The notes below the pieces were generated by a model that saw only the letters and a program-made list of their open reading frames with translations, did not search any database and was not told where the DNA came from. Made by a program: the position numbers and the translations under genes. A DNA stretch of 26,820 nucleotides from Clostridiaceae bacterium (lineage in GTDB: Bacteria; Bacillota; Clostridia; Saccharofermentanales; Fastidiosipilaceae): contig JAAZJE010000046.1 in the NCBI GenBank assembly GCA_012800515.1, forward strand, positions 1-26,820, in the 5' to 3' direction. Shown here piece by piece: positions 1 through 8,608 of the stretch; the first letter of the stretch is position 1, and every line of letters starts with the position of its first letter.

Positions 1-298
1 CGCAAATCAGTAATGCCAGCAGTAGACGGCGATGAAAAGGCAAGTCGTGGGCGACCTGCAGATAGGCAAGTTCCGGCGCGACAATGTGCTCCCCCGAATT
101 CGGATCGCAAAGCAGGTACTCCTCAGGGACGGACAATTTGCAATAGCGGATCCTTTGCCCCTTCTTCTTGCGGCGCTGCTCATAGACGGTTGTTTGCGTA
201 GTCTCCGATACCGCGACCAACTCTTGAGCGAAGAAATACTCGAGCATAGGAATGTCGTAGCAACTCATGGCGCTCCAATGACTGATGTATAGTTTCAC
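1..298 (-). CDS. Partial hypothetical protein (5' part only)
   Basis: A reverse-strand reading frame is open from a GTG at 298 to the window edge (99 codons). It is preceded by AAAGGAGG eight bases upstream, a near-perfect ribosome site, which decides the unusual GTG start. The overlapping + strand frames lack such a site, so I treat them as shadows. The product begins (V/M)KLYISHWSAMSCYDIP and later has the stretch IVAPELAYLQVAHDL. This pattern recalls hypothetical proteins that open with YISHATALEYWR and carry a 'SPELCFLQMA' block; in those I remember an endonuclease-like C-terminus, but that part lies outside this window. Function is not known. The gene diverges from the membrane protein gene at 562. 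Confidence 0.6.
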   Translation of the reverse strand, partial: MKLYISHWSAMSCYDIPMLEYFFAQELVAVSETTQTTVYEQRRKKKGQRIRYCKLSVPEEYLLCDPNSGEHIVAPELAYLQVAHDLPFHRRLLLALLIC

Positions 299-428
299 AT
301 GTGATCCCTCCTTTGTTCGACATCCTCAAGAGCGCCACCAGTACGACAACGTTAGTAGCGCCGTTAATGCGAAAGATAGCTCATGGTGAAGCTCGCTGTT
401 CAGTCTGTTTTACGACAAAAACCGACAA

Positions 429-458
429 GTTATACCGCGGTCAATTCCAGTAAAACAA
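429..458 (-). promoter_or_regulatory. Candidate promoter for the truncated reverse-strand gene
   Basis: Read on the reverse strand, TTGTTT (453-458) and TATAAC (429-434) are separated by 18 bases, a weak sigma-A-type pair about 130 bases upstream of the GTG start. The -10 overlaps the ACCGCGGT palindrome at 434-441. This is inference only. Confidence 0.3.
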
Positions 459-491
459 TCGACCAAAGTTCGCGGTAGTTAACACCGCGGT
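434..491. promoter_or_regulatory. ACCGCGGT palindromes, candidate operator
   Basis: The perfect 8-bp palindrome ACCGCGGT occurs at 434-441 and again at 484-491, with a further half-site CGCGGT at 471-476. The half-site and the second palindrome together form CGCGGT-N7-ACCGCG. All lie in the 263-bp spacer between two divergent genes. A dimeric regulator bound here could control both. No candidate regulator gene is adjacent within the window. Confidence 0.4.
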
Positions 492-509
492 AATTTGTTT
501 CCACGTAAA

Positions 510-538
510 TTTACCGTTGAAAGAAGATGTGATAATAT
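510..538 (+). promoter_or_regulatory. Candidate promoter for the membrane protein gene
   Basis: TTTACC (510-515) and TAATAT (533-538) are separated by 17 bases. A start near 545 would leave a short leader that still contains the GGAGG at 549-553. Confidence 0.35.
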
Positions 539-561
539 GCGCAGGCACGGAGGTGTTAATT

Positions 562-2604
562 ATGGAAAAAGATACCGATAAATATAATATTGAGGAGACG
601 CAGGTTGCGGCCGAGGAGACGGTACCAGCGACCTTTGCTTCGCCGGAAAATTCGGAGCAGCAGGTAGAGGCTCAGCCGGAACAGTTCGCCGAGGCCCATC
701 CCGAGCCGGTAGCCGCACAGATGCCATTGCCGCCCTATGCTCAACAGCCGCATGCACTTGCTCCCGCTCCCGCCCCTGCCCCCGCACCCGCAAAAGCTAA
801 GCGTAAAGGCAAGCACACGGGTCTCATCGTCGGAATAATCGCCGCGGTGCTCATACTGGCAATTGTCGGCGTGGTGCTGGTTCTTACGCTTGGCGGCGGC
901 AAGCGCGACGTGGTGAAGGGCGATATCGGTGCTCTGGTGCGCGGTCCGCAGTTGTCGTACTCCGAACTGGAGATTCTCCGAGCGCGCCAAAAAGCACAGG
1001 GTATTTTCAGCAAAATACCGTTTTACGATAACGAAAGTGCGTTGCGGAGTGTTTCGGTAGGCCTGCGCTTAACGGACTTTCCGGATGATCCGGCAGCTGG
1101 TTCTATTGGCGAAATCCTGAAAAATTTGACGCTCGAGTTTAAGGGCGTGCAGGACAATTCCGATGCCGATGCTCCGCGCGCCGCTTTCGACGTTATTATC
1201 AAGTCGGAGACCACCGGCGAGAGTGTGCCGGCTTCGTTGCAAATTGTCGATGGAAGAATTTTCCTGATCGTTAAGGACCTGTTGGATAAACCGCTCGAAC
1301 TGCCGGCGGATATATTCAAATTGTCGTTGGACGCGTTCCAACTGCCGCCGGGCTCATTAGGAGGACTGACGGGCCGGGGGGATATTCCCGGAGCGCTTCC
1401 CATACAACCCCCTCCCAAACAGATTGATCTGTCCAAAATATTTAAGGGTTTGCCGGTTCCCGCCAAAGAGATGGAGTCGCTGCTGGTTGATCTTGAGGTA
1501 GCTTTCTTGAACGGCGCGAATGCGGGTGAAGCGGCAAACACACATCTAAAGATCGATAAAAATGCGACGATATATGTCGGAGAGAAAGAAAAGGTCGAAC
1601 TAAAGGTCGACATTTACGAGAAGATATATGATGCCGAAATGATTCGCGACGGTTTCGTGAAGGTGTTGGAGACAGTGCGCGGGAATGATGTCTATCGGCA
1701 GATTCTGCTCGCTTTGTACGAGAGCCAGCTGCAGTTTAATTACCCTATCGACGGAGACGGCAACGGAGCCCTGTTCTTAAGGCCGGGGGAGAGCCTTAGA
1801 AGTGCGGAGAGCTTCGGCATCTACATTGACGATTTAATTGCCAATCTGAAGGAGAACGGCCTCGGAGTCTATGCGGATATACTGCTGATTCGGCGAATTT
1901 ATGCGGTCGGTAATCGCATTTACGGTGAGGACCTTGAAGTTAATCGTGCTGATAATCAAGGGAAAATCCTGTTGGGCCTGCGTATTTTGCAATCGGAGCA
2001 AGGCAATCGCGGAGCACTGGAGATTTCCCTGAGGGGCGAACCGGAAATCGGTCAGGCCGGGGCTTCCTTTGCGGCAGTGGCCGATTACACTCTTGAGAAC
2101 GGTTTAGCGACCGGAACAATGTATATCAAGGATCCTTCCGGTCGGAGCGGCAGTGCTTCTCTGGCTGAGATCGGTTTCAGCGGGGTGGGAACGGTACCGT
2201 ACAAACAGCGTCAGGCAACGGTCGGTAAATTCACTCTGGACGGAAAGATGTTCGCTGACTTTCAAGTCAGTGGAGGGATGCAAGCCGCTACCCCTTCCGA
2301 GGCGGACACCTTTGACCGGCTGGAGATCGAATTGACCGTGCGCGGCGATGACTGTGTGCTCAATCTGGCTGTCATCAGTCCGAAGACGATCAATCCGAAG
2401 AAGTTGTCCTTTGAAATCACTTACCGCGAATTGAGCGGCGAGCAGGCAAAGATCGAACCGATCGACATCTCCCTTGCCGTCAAGCCGGAAGAGTTGACTC
2501 CGCAGGAAGTCGGCATGTTCCTGATCAAGCTCGGCGGTATCGCGCAGAAGCTCGGTCTGGAGAGTCTGCTGGGCGTCCTGTTCAGCGGCGGTCTGATCCG
2601 CTAA
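562..2604 (+). CDS. Single-pass membrane-anchored hypothetical protein
   Basis: 680 residues. The ATG at 562 is chosen because GGAGGT sits at 549-554; the frame is open upstream to a TTG at 517 that has no ribosome site. Residues 1-75 are acidic and rich in Glu, Gln, Ala and Pro, ending in an Ala-Pro run (about 67-75). A basic stretch (KAKRKGK, about 76-82) then leads into one hydrophobic helix (about 85-108). By the positive-inside rule the N-terminus is cytoplasmic and the remaining ~570 residues are outside. The outer part has alternating beta-like and helical segments, with no motif I recognise and no Cys-rich or sorting signal. It resembles clostridial surface proteins with a short cytoplasmic tail and a large extracytoplasmic domain, but the function is unknown. 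The gene is monocistronic and converges on the DUF2298 gene 18 bp downstream. Confidence 0.85.
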   Translation: MEKDTDKYNIEETQVAAEETVPATFASPENSEQQVEAQPEQFAEAHPEPVAAQMPLPPYAQQPHALAPAPAPAPAPAKAKRKGKHTGLIVGIIAAVLILAIVGVVLVLTLGGGKRDVVKGDIGALVRGPQLSYSELEILRARQKAQGIFSKIPFYDNESALRSVSVGLRLTDFPDDPAAGSIGEILKNLTLEFKGVQDNSDADAPRAAFDVIIKSETTGESVPASLQIVDGRIFLIVKDLLDKPLELPADIFKLSLDAFQLPPGSLGGLTGRGDIPGALPIQPPPKQIDLSKIFKGLPVPAKEMESLLVDLEVAFLNGANAGEAANTHLKIDKNATIYVGEKEKVELKVDIYEKIYDAEMIRDGFVKVLETVRGNDVYRQILLALYESQLQFNYPIDGDGNGALFLRPGESLRSAESFGIYIDDLIANLKENGLGVYADILLIRRIYAVGNRIYGEDLEVNRADNQGKILLGLRILQSEQGNRGALEISLRGEPEIGQAGASFAAVADYTLENGLATGTMYIKDPSGRSGSASLAEIGFSGVGTVPYKQRQATVGKFTLDGKMFADFQVSGGMQAATPSEADTFDRLEIELTVRGDDCVLNLAVISPKTINPKKLSFEITYRELSGEQAKIEPIDISLAVKPEELTPQEVGMFLIKLGGIAQKLGLESLLGVLFSGGLIR

Positions 2605-2621
2605 GCCGATTTCAGCGGCGG
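2581..2621. repeat. Short direct repeat across the gene end
   Basis: The 11-mer TTCAGCGGCGG occurs at 2581-2591 in the last codons of the membrane protein gene and again at 2611-2621, just past the stop, a period of 30 bp. The second copy lies at the convergent end of the DUF2298 gene. Confidence 0.6.
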
Positions 2622-2622
2622 C

Positions 2623-5600
2623 CTACTTCGTTGAGTCCGCTTCCGCGGCGGGAATCTCCAAGACGTAAAGATCCCCGGCTTCGAACACGATTTCGCCCAG
2701 GCTACGAAGCAGGTCTTCGTCCAGGTCCGGGAACTGGTTTCGCTCCAAGGCGCCGACAATCAAATATTTGACGTTCCAGCCACGTAGCTGGCTGAGGGCG
2801 GTATCGGGATCCGTGGCTTCGTAGAAGGCGCGGATCTCCTGCTGTAACGGGCACACAACTGAGGCCCAGGCGTTCGGCGTAGCGCGCGAGGTGCGCCACA
2901 GCCATTCGTGGGTCTGCCAGCCGAGCACGGTCGGCAAACCGGTATAGGCGGAGATGCGGCAATAGTCGGTATAGCTCTCGCCCCAGGCTTCGAGAATAAT
3001 CGGCTGACCTTCGATCTCGGCGTTGAACCACTCGATGGCGGCCAGATCGGCGGCCAATCCGCCCTCGGGAGAGCCCGGCAACGAGTAGGAGCGCCGGGTC
3101 GCCAATTGCCTGACGCCGTCCAGTCCCTCGTAGTTTTCGATTTTGTAGTTGCCCATCGCCTGCGGAATTGCCTTGGTCGGGTAGAGACAGGGCGGGATTA
3201 TAAAGAACACGGCCAGCGCCAGCGTCAGAATCAGCGCGACGATACCGCCCCAGGTTCTGGCGATTAGCGGACGACGCAGGCTCCGTAAAGATTTGCGCTC
3301 CGATTCTTCGGAGAGCGTCGGTACACCGGCAAAGGCGAGCTTTTGGTTGCGGCGCCGTTCGGACCGCCACCGGATCGAATCATAGACGGTTCGTATCAGC
3401 AGTTCCAGAGCCGCGACCGCCGCGATGCCCAACAAAATGAAGGCCTGATAGGTGAATTTGAACATCGTGTTCGCGCGCTTATAGTCGCCGCTGTAAATAT
3501 CCACGACGTAGACGATTTCGGGCAACAAAATCAGGCCCAGAGCCGCGACGAAAAAGACCAGACAGACCAGCTTTGCCGTGCTCAGATGTGCCTCGTCGAG
3601 CCGCAGCCGCAGTTGAACCGTCCGCCAAATCTTGGTTCTCGGACGCATATTCTCCGCCGTCGGCAAAGCCGCAAGTTCGGCTGAGAGTGCCCGGCGCTGC
3701 CGTTTTTGCCGGAAAATCAGCGCGACGACGATGACAAAGGCGCTCAGGGCGACGATGGTCGTCGGACCCCACATCACGAAGAGCTGCCAGAACGGAGAAC
3801 TCGTTACGGTGCGGGCGATGCTTTTGGCGATCGGCTCAAAGCCGGTATTAAAGGGCAGGGTCAGGATGTGCGCCAGCGTAAATACATGGGTCACTTCGAG
3901 ACCGGTCAGAATCATCGGGTCGGTAACCCGGTTGATGATCAGCTGGTTTAAGAACCAGATGGCGATCAAAACGACGACGAGCACGGCAGGGTGGTTGATG
4001 ATCATAAAGGGCACGATGACGGCCAAGAGCTGGCAGACCAGCAGCAGGAAACTCCAAACCACTTCGCCTTTGTTCCGGTTGAACGGATGCCCGGCCCGGT
4101 TGAAGATTTGCCAGTTCAGCGCAAAGAGCAACAAGGTGATGACCGCCATGTAGATGGCAAAATCCCAGAAGTTTCCGGACATGAAAATGCTGAACAGGAC
4201 ACTTATCAGCCAGAAGAGCGGGCTGCGCAACAGATCCGTGCCCGGCAGGGGAGCGTCGGCATTGGGCAGTAGCAGGGCACTGAGGCGGGCAAAGAATTTA
4301 CGGACACCGGTCGTTTCTTCCGGAACCGTGCGGGGTTGTGGCGGGCGGGAGATGCGGGCGGCCTCGCGGCGGGCGAGGAAGACCGCCGTGCCGCGATAAC
4401 AAAGCATGATCAGGACAGCGATCATCAGAAGAACGAAAATCATGTTGATCAGGTGGGCGTGTAGATCGGCAACGAGATATGAGTACATAGGGAACTCACT
4501 GATGGTTTTGTCGGCATTGTCGGGGAAATAGCCGATAAAGCGGGTGGAGTCGCTATAGAACCAGGGGTCCGGGCGCGTCAGATAGCCGCGGGCGATCCAT
4601 CTTTCCAGGAGCTGTTTGCCCCAGCCGAAATCGGCGGCAAAGAACCAGGCCTGACTGTTGCCGGCAAAATTCAGGAAGGCGGCGCCGAACAGGCTGATCA
4701 GCGTGACCCAGACGGCTTTTCCGAGCGGCAAAGAGCGGGTGACGCAGTTGAGCCGCGGATCGGGCGTGAGAACCTCGGTTAAGGTCGCGGGAGCCGTTGA
4801 CCTGCGTCCGGGCTTAGCGGACTGTCCGGCGGCTGCGGTCTGTGCGGAGCCTGCGGTCTGTCCGGCGGCTGTGGTCTGTGCGGAGCCTGCGGTCTGTCCG
4901 GCGGCTGTGGCGCGTTCCCGGCGATAGGCATTGACATCATCCAAGGCTACGGGCGTCCGCAGCGAACGGCGGGAGCGGCGCGGCAGGGTTAGAAGCAGGC
5001 GGAATATGGAGTAAACCGAGGTGAAGCCGTAGGCGAAGACGGCCGCGAGCGAGAGGTTATAGGTGACGCGCGGCGTTATGCCGCTGAGGCGGGTCAGTTG
5101 CGCGAAAACGAACTGCCCGAAATAGTAGTAGTTGATACTATGGCCGGCCAGCCAGATATCCTTGGCGGGGAGTGAGTCGGAACGAAGGATGGAGAGCATG
5201 AAACCGTAATCCATATACTTTTCCAGGTCGGCGATGTGAGGACGCAGTCCGCGGGAAAACGCCATGGCCAGTAGACAGAACAGGAATAGCGCCTCAACGA
5301 AAATGAGGCCGGCGGTCTTGGAGAGATTGAGCTCTTTCAGACGGAAGAGTGTATGACGTCCCTTTGGCGTGAAAAGAGGCAGAAGGAAAATCAGGAGAAG
5401 AATCAGGCCGAAATTCAGAGCAGAGAGCGGAATAATACGAATATATGCCATGAACCAGGTCGAGAAACTTCCGAGCGCCAGGCCGAGGGGCTTGGCGAGG
5501 AGCCAGGCGGCCTGATAATCGGTCGAAAAAAGCCGCATGCTGATCGGCCAGGCGCAGAGACCGACTCCGCTGAGGGTGAGCCACCAGATGAGAAAGTTTT

Positions 5601-5763
5601 GCAGATCGCTACCGAGCAGGCGACGCGCAAAGACGAGAGCTCCGGCCAACGTGGCGATCGCGGTAATTAAGCCGACGATGGCCCGCGGCAGATTCCCGCG
5701 AGCGGCGGGCGTTCGAACCGCGGAATAGGTCGATTCACCGGAAACAGTAGACGAAGCAGTCAT
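2623..5763 (-). CDS. DUF2298 ('YYY' family) large polytopic membrane protein
   Basis: 1046 residues. The ATG at 5763 has AGGAGG six to seven bases upstream. The family hallmark SINYYYFGQF lies near residue 206. Other blocks typical of DUF2298 proteins are RANTMFKFTYQAF in the last third, a long series of hydrophobic helices, and a C-terminal globular part with GWQTHEWLWR. These proteins have been likened to GT-C-type membrane glycosyltransferases, but no activity is established. A low-complexity Ala/Gly/Gln/Ser/Thr linker of about 30 residues (about 284-314) is encoded by 18-bp tandem repeats (see 4823-4912) and sits in a region joining membrane segments. The gene follows DUF1015 on the same strand, 30 bp away, so the two may be co-transcribed. 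Confidence 0.88.
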   Translation of the reverse strand: MTASSTVSGESTYSAVRTPAARGNLPRAIVGLITAIATLAGALVFARRLLGSDLQNFLIWWLTLSGVGLCAWPISMRLFSTDYQAAWLLAKPLGLALGSFSTWFMAYIRIIPLSALNFGLILLLIFLLPLFTPKGRHTLFRLKELNLSKTAGLIFVEALFLFCLLAMAFSRGLRPHIADLEKYMDYGFMLSILRSDSLPAKDIWLAGHSINYYYFGQFVFAQLTRLSGITPRVTYNLSLAAVFAYGFTSVYSIFRLLLTLPRRSRRSLRTPVALDDVNAYRRERATAAGQTAGSAQTTAAGQTAGSAQTAAAGQSAKPGRRSTAPATLTEVLTPDPRLNCVTRSLPLGKAVWVTLISLFGAAFLNFAGNSQAWFFAADFGWGKQLLERWIARGYLTRPDPWFYSDSTRFIGYFPDNADKTISEFPMYSYLVADLHAHLINMIFVLLMIAVLIMLCYRGTAVFLARREAARISRPPQPRTVPEETTGVRKFFARLSALLLPNADAPLPGTDLLRSPLFWLISVLFSIFMSGNFWDFAIYMAVITLLLFALNWQIFNRAGHPFNRNKGEVVWSFLLLVCQLLAVIVPFMIINHPAVLVVVLIAIWFLNQLIINRVTDPMILTGLEVTHVFTLAHILTLPFNTGFEPIAKSIARTVTSSPFWQLFVMWGPTTIVALSAFVIVVALIFRQKRQRRALSAELAALPTAENMRPRTKIWRTVQLRLRLDEAHLSTAKLVCLVFFVAALGLILLPEIVYVVDIYSGDYKRANTMFKFTYQAFILLGIAAVAALELLIRTVYDSIRWRSERRRNQKLAFAGVPTLSEESERKSLRSLRRPLIARTWGGIVALILTLALAVFFIIPPCLYPTKAIPQAMGNYKIENYEGLDGVRQLATRRSYSLPGSPEGGLAADLAAIEWFNAEIEGQPIILEAWGESYTDYCRISAYTGLPTVLGWQTHEWLWRTSRATPNAWASVVCPLQQEIRAFYEATDPDTALSQLRGWNVKYLIVGALERNQFPDLDEDLLRSLGEIVFEAGDLYVLEIPAAEADSTK
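4823..4912. repeat. In-gene tandem repeat, 36 bp made of two 18-bp halves
   Basis: Two complete 36-bp units (4823-4858 and 4859-4894) plus one 18-bp half-unit (4895-4912) form five related 18-mers. They encode the AAGQTAGSAQT-type linker of the DUF2298 protein. The period is a multiple of three, so copy-number change keeps the frame. Confidence 0.9.
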
Positions 5764-5775
5764 ATTTCCTCCTTG

Positions 5776-5808
5776 TTAAATATCGATACGGCATTAAATA
5801 TCTATACG
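5776..5808. repeat. 18-bp-period duplication at the DUF1015 3' end
   Basis: TTAAATATCGATACG (5776-5790) repeats as TTAAATATCTATACG (5794-5808) with one mismatch. The second copy is the reverse complement of the last codons and stop of DUF1015. The first is an out-of-gene copy, also containing a TAA, placed just before the DUF2298 ribosome site. Confidence 0.75.
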
Positions 5809-7167
5809 ACGGGTCTCCAAATAATAACGCTTCTCCTCGGCTTCACCGAGAGAGAAAGACTTGCGCGGGAATACGCCGTGAATGGCGAGGTCGGCAAAAA
5901 AGTTCTTACGGGAGAAAGGCGGCAGAGCGAATCCGCAGACTGCAGGCTCTTCCGCTGAATTAACAAGGCTCACAAGAGCTTCGTCGCCGTGAATATAGTC
6001 GACCTGCTCCGGCTTGCTGAGTTCGGCGATAAAGCGGTCAACTATCTCGACGTGAAGCGCGACGCCGGTGTTGCGTAATGTCCACAGCACGTAAGCTCCC
6101 GGCAGTATTTGTAGAAGCCTCACGGAAGCGTCGTCCAGCGTCAGCGGTGGCAGATCTCCCGGTTCGCGTAACGGAACCGGCGGACCGATTTCTAGTTTCC
6201 AGCCCCATTGGCGGGCGAGTTCGAGAGCACCGGCATTGAATTTCCTATAGGTGGAGAAAGGCGGAATATCTTTTACCAGACGATGGATCGGCAGGAAGCG
6301 CAGGCCGGGGTCATGTAAGTTGGTAATTTCGACGGCGGCATAGCGTGCCGTTTGCGGCGCCCGTTCGCCTAATGTGTCGCGAAGGCGGAACCAATGCGCC
6401 TGAGCCGCGGCGAGCGAATGATTGCCGTCGCCCACCGCCAGCATAAAGCCGTTGCTTTGCCAGCGCGGCAGAAGCTGTAGCGCCCGTTCGATTTCCGCCG
6501 CAAGAGCATGTTCAGCGGGGATCAGCCAGCCGGTGACTGACGTTTCGCCGTCCGAAAGTCCGGCGGTGCGCCCGGCGACCAGTTCGCCAGCGGCGGATTC
6601 AGTATAGAGGGGCAAGTCGTAAATCAGCTCGAGTTCGCCGGCATTGGCCGCCGCGCGGGCGGGAGCGAAGATACGATCGTCCGGATCATCGGCGAGCAGA
6701 AGAATATGCGGGGCCTCGATGGGCGACTGCGCGCGTATCGCGGAACGGGGAGCGATGCGCTCCTGTATTGTCTCCTCGGTGGATCGAATCGGTCGGTCAT
6801 TCCCCGGGCGGTAATCATAGGCCTCGAGATCGACTCCGGCAACCAGACCCCAGCGTTCTATGTTGCGGGTGAGGCGCTTGACGAGAATATAGCCGCAGGG
6901 CAGGGCGCGCAAGGTGTCGTCGTCGATATAGCGCCGCGCCTCACGGGCACATTCATCCTCGGCGGCGGCGAGTTCCGCGGGGCTATAGCGCAGAAGATCA
7001 GCTTCGGGAACGACTAATTTGAGTGTCGAAGGAGCTTCTCCGATTGCCGTGCGGAGAGCTTGCCAATACGTCGGCTGAGCGGAATACTGGTCGCAGGCAA
7101 TAACCGGCCAGTTAATGTTCAGATGTTCGGTTCTCGGCAAATGCGTAACGATGGGGCGAATAATCAT
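5794..7167 (-). CDS. DUF1015 family protein
   Basis: 457 residues, close to the usual family length. The motif DGNHSLAAAQ near residue 246 is the signature of DUF1015, and the N-terminal WPVIACDQYSAQPTYW block and the RSTEETIQERIAPR block also match. The biochemical role of the family is unsettled; these are cytoplasmic proteins often sitting near serine or coenzyme metabolism genes, which is not the case here. The ATG at 7167 has only a weak ribosome site (GGAAAATGTACC). It lies 40 bp downstream of the AraC gene stop and 30 bp upstream of the DUF2298 gene, so all three reverse-strand genes could share a transcript. Confidence 0.88.
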   Translation of the reverse strand: MIIRPIVTHLPRTEHLNINWPVIACDQYSAQPTYWQALRTAIGEAPSTLKLVVPEADLLRYSPAELAAAEDECAREARRYIDDDTLRALPCGYILVKRLTRNIERWGLVAGVDLEAYDYRPGNDRPIRSTEETIQERIAPRSAIRAQSPIEAPHILLLADDPDDRIFAPARAAANAGELELIYDLPLYTESAAGELVAGRTAGLSDGETSVTGWLIPAEHALAAEIERALQLLPRWQSNGFMLAVGDGNHSLAAAQAHWFRLRDTLGERAPQTARYAAVEITNLHDPGLRFLPIHRLVKDIPPFSTYRKFNAGALELARQWGWKLEIGPPVPLREPGDLPPLTLDDASVRLLQILPGAYVLWTLRNTGVALHVEIVDRFIAELSKPEQVDYIHGDEALVSLVNSAEEPAVCGFALPPFSRKNFFADLAIHGVFPRKSFSLGEAEEKRYYLETRRIDI

Positions 7168-7207
7168 GGTACATTTTCCATTCTATCTAATAATAAATAT
7201 CATTCTA

Positions 7208-8425
7208 TCACTTTCTGGATTGTAGCGGGGTAATACCGTAGTATCGCTTAAATTGTCTGCCGAAGTAATTTGAGTCGGTAAAGCCGCACATTTGTGCGAT
7301 GGTCTGCACCTGGAGACGGGTATCTTTCAGCAGTTTCAGTGCTGTCGCCATCCGAACTTCGGAGATACGATCGGTCAGCGTCTTCCCGGTTTCACGGCGA
7401 AAAAGGGCAGACAGGTAGCTCGGTGAAACCTGCATCCGGTCGGCAAGGGTGGGCAACGAGAGATCGCCGGAGAGGTTTGCGTCTATATAGGTCAGGGTCT
7501 TTTGAATAATGGAAGAATATTGATCCTCCGCGTGTGTACGCACGAGGTTGCAGTAGGTGCGAATCATTTCTCTAACCAATGTGCCGCACTTTTCCAGTGT
7601 GGGGGCGCCCTCAATGGCGCGGGCAAATTGTCCGGAGGTTCTGTCCAGATGGAACGGATGTACGCCACCCTGTTGGGCCGCCTTGCGTAGGATTGTATTG
7701 GAGATGACGCAGTAATTTTTCATATTGCGTAGCGGGTCGTGAGTCCGTTGTCGGTAACTCTGCCGGGACAGGCTGTACATCACGACTTCCGCCTGACTTG
7801 TCAGCCCCTTGGAGACGGTCTCCATCAGTTCGTTTTCGAGAATGTAACGCTCCTCCACTTGTTGCATCTGCAGGAGGATGTCCTCCTGCTCAATCGGCGC
7901 CACAGCGGACACGTCAGTGGACAGATCAATTTGGTGCTCATGGTAGACATCGATCACATCGAAGGCTGTGTCACCCCAGAGTTTTTCACCGAGAGTAGAC
8001 ACCAGGGCAAAGATCGGTGCGGGATCATGGAAAACCGGCAGTACGGTGTAATACTCGATCAGTTGCGGATAAATCGTAGCGGGCAGCCCCAGTTCCTCCA
8101 GCAGTTCCAGGCCAAACTCCTGAGTGGGTTTTTCAGTCAAATATGGGCCGATCACGACGGCGGTTTCGGATTTTGTGCCGGGCAGATAGAAATGGATATA
8201 GTGACACATGAACTGGTCAAAACTTTTGTAAATTGTCCGGGGATGCGAACGGTGGGCGGCAATATTGTACGCATCCGCATAGTCAAATTCCGACCCCAGC
8301 AGCTTGCGTAATTCGTCGTCAATGCCGGTGAGGGGATCGCCCGGGTGTACCAAGTACGTACGAAGACGCAAGCGCCGCAATATAGAAAGCGTGAAATCCA
8401 GGGCTTGCTGATATTTGTTGGCCAT
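7208..8425 (-). CDS. AraC-family transcriptional regulator
   Basis: 405 residues from the ATG at 8425, which is preceded by AGGGAG at the right spacing; the in-frame start at 8485 lies on top of the promoter and has no ribosome site. The last ~100 residues are an AraC/XylS double helix-turn-helix: the segments LSLPTLADRMQVSPSYLSAL and QTIAQMCGFTDSNYFGRQFK are its two helix-turn-helix units. The ~300-residue N-terminal part is a sensor-like region I cannot assign to a named domain. The gene is divergent from the symporter and GH2 genes, as is common when an AraC protein activates a sugar-use operon. It is likely an activator of 8609-12381 responding to the sugar or a breakdown product. Confidence 0.9.
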   Translation of the reverse strand: MANKYQQALDFTLSILRRLRLRTYLVHPGDPLTGIDDELRKLLGSEFDYADAYNIAAHRSHPRTIYKSFDQFMCHYIHFYLPGTKSETAVVIGPYLTEKPTQEFGLELLEELGLPATIYPQLIEYYTVLPVFHDPAPIFALVSTLGEKLWGDTAFDVIDVYHEHQIDLSTDVSAVAPIEQEDILLQMQQVEERYILENELMETVSKGLTSQAEVVMYSLSRQSYRQRTHDPLRNMKNYCVISNTILRKAAQQGGVHPFHLDRTSGQFARAIEGAPTLEKCGTLVREMIRTYCNLVRTHAEDQYSSIIQKTLTYIDANLSGDLSLPTLADRMQVSPSYLSALFRRETGKTLTDRISEVRMATALKLLKDTRLQVQTIAQMCGFTDSNYFGRQFKRYYGITPLQSRK

Positions 8426-8456
8426 TTGAATTTCTCCCTTTACGATTGTCAATGTC

Positions 8457-8485
8457 ATTATCTGATGTTTTGTGCCCGAAATCAA
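8457..8485 (-). promoter_or_regulatory. Promoter of the AraC-family regulator gene
   Basis: On the reverse strand, TTGATT (8480-8485) and GATAAT (8457-8462) are separated by 17 bases and lie just upstream of the ribosome site of the regulator gene. This is a good sigma-A-type match. Confidence 0.6.
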
Positions 8486-8537
8486 TGATAAAGTAAAAGG
8501 AAGTGCTAAAATTCAGGGAAATAGTCCTCACGGTACC

Positions 8538-8579
8538 TGTGTTAATGTGTTACGCTATAGATATAATAAAGTCACTTTA
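8538..8579 (+). promoter_or_regulatory. Regulated promoter of the symporter/GH2 operon
   Basis: A consensus -10 TATAAT is at 8562-8567, but the -35 position lacks a good TTGACA. In its place are two direct copies of TGTGTTA (8538-8544 and 8546-8552, period 8), a plausible activator site. A perfect 13-bp palindrome TAAAGT-C-ACTTTA (8567-8579) covers the expected transcription start and could bind a repressor. A strong -10 with a poor -35 fits activation by the divergent AraC protein. Confidence 0.55.
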
Positions 8580-8608
8580 ATGGATAAAAGTAAAGAAAGG
8601 GAACACAT

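Noticed and set aside
32..292. 86-codon forward frame at the left edge
   Set aside because: It is opposite a reverse frame that has a near-perfect ribosome site and protein-like composition; the forward frame has neither.
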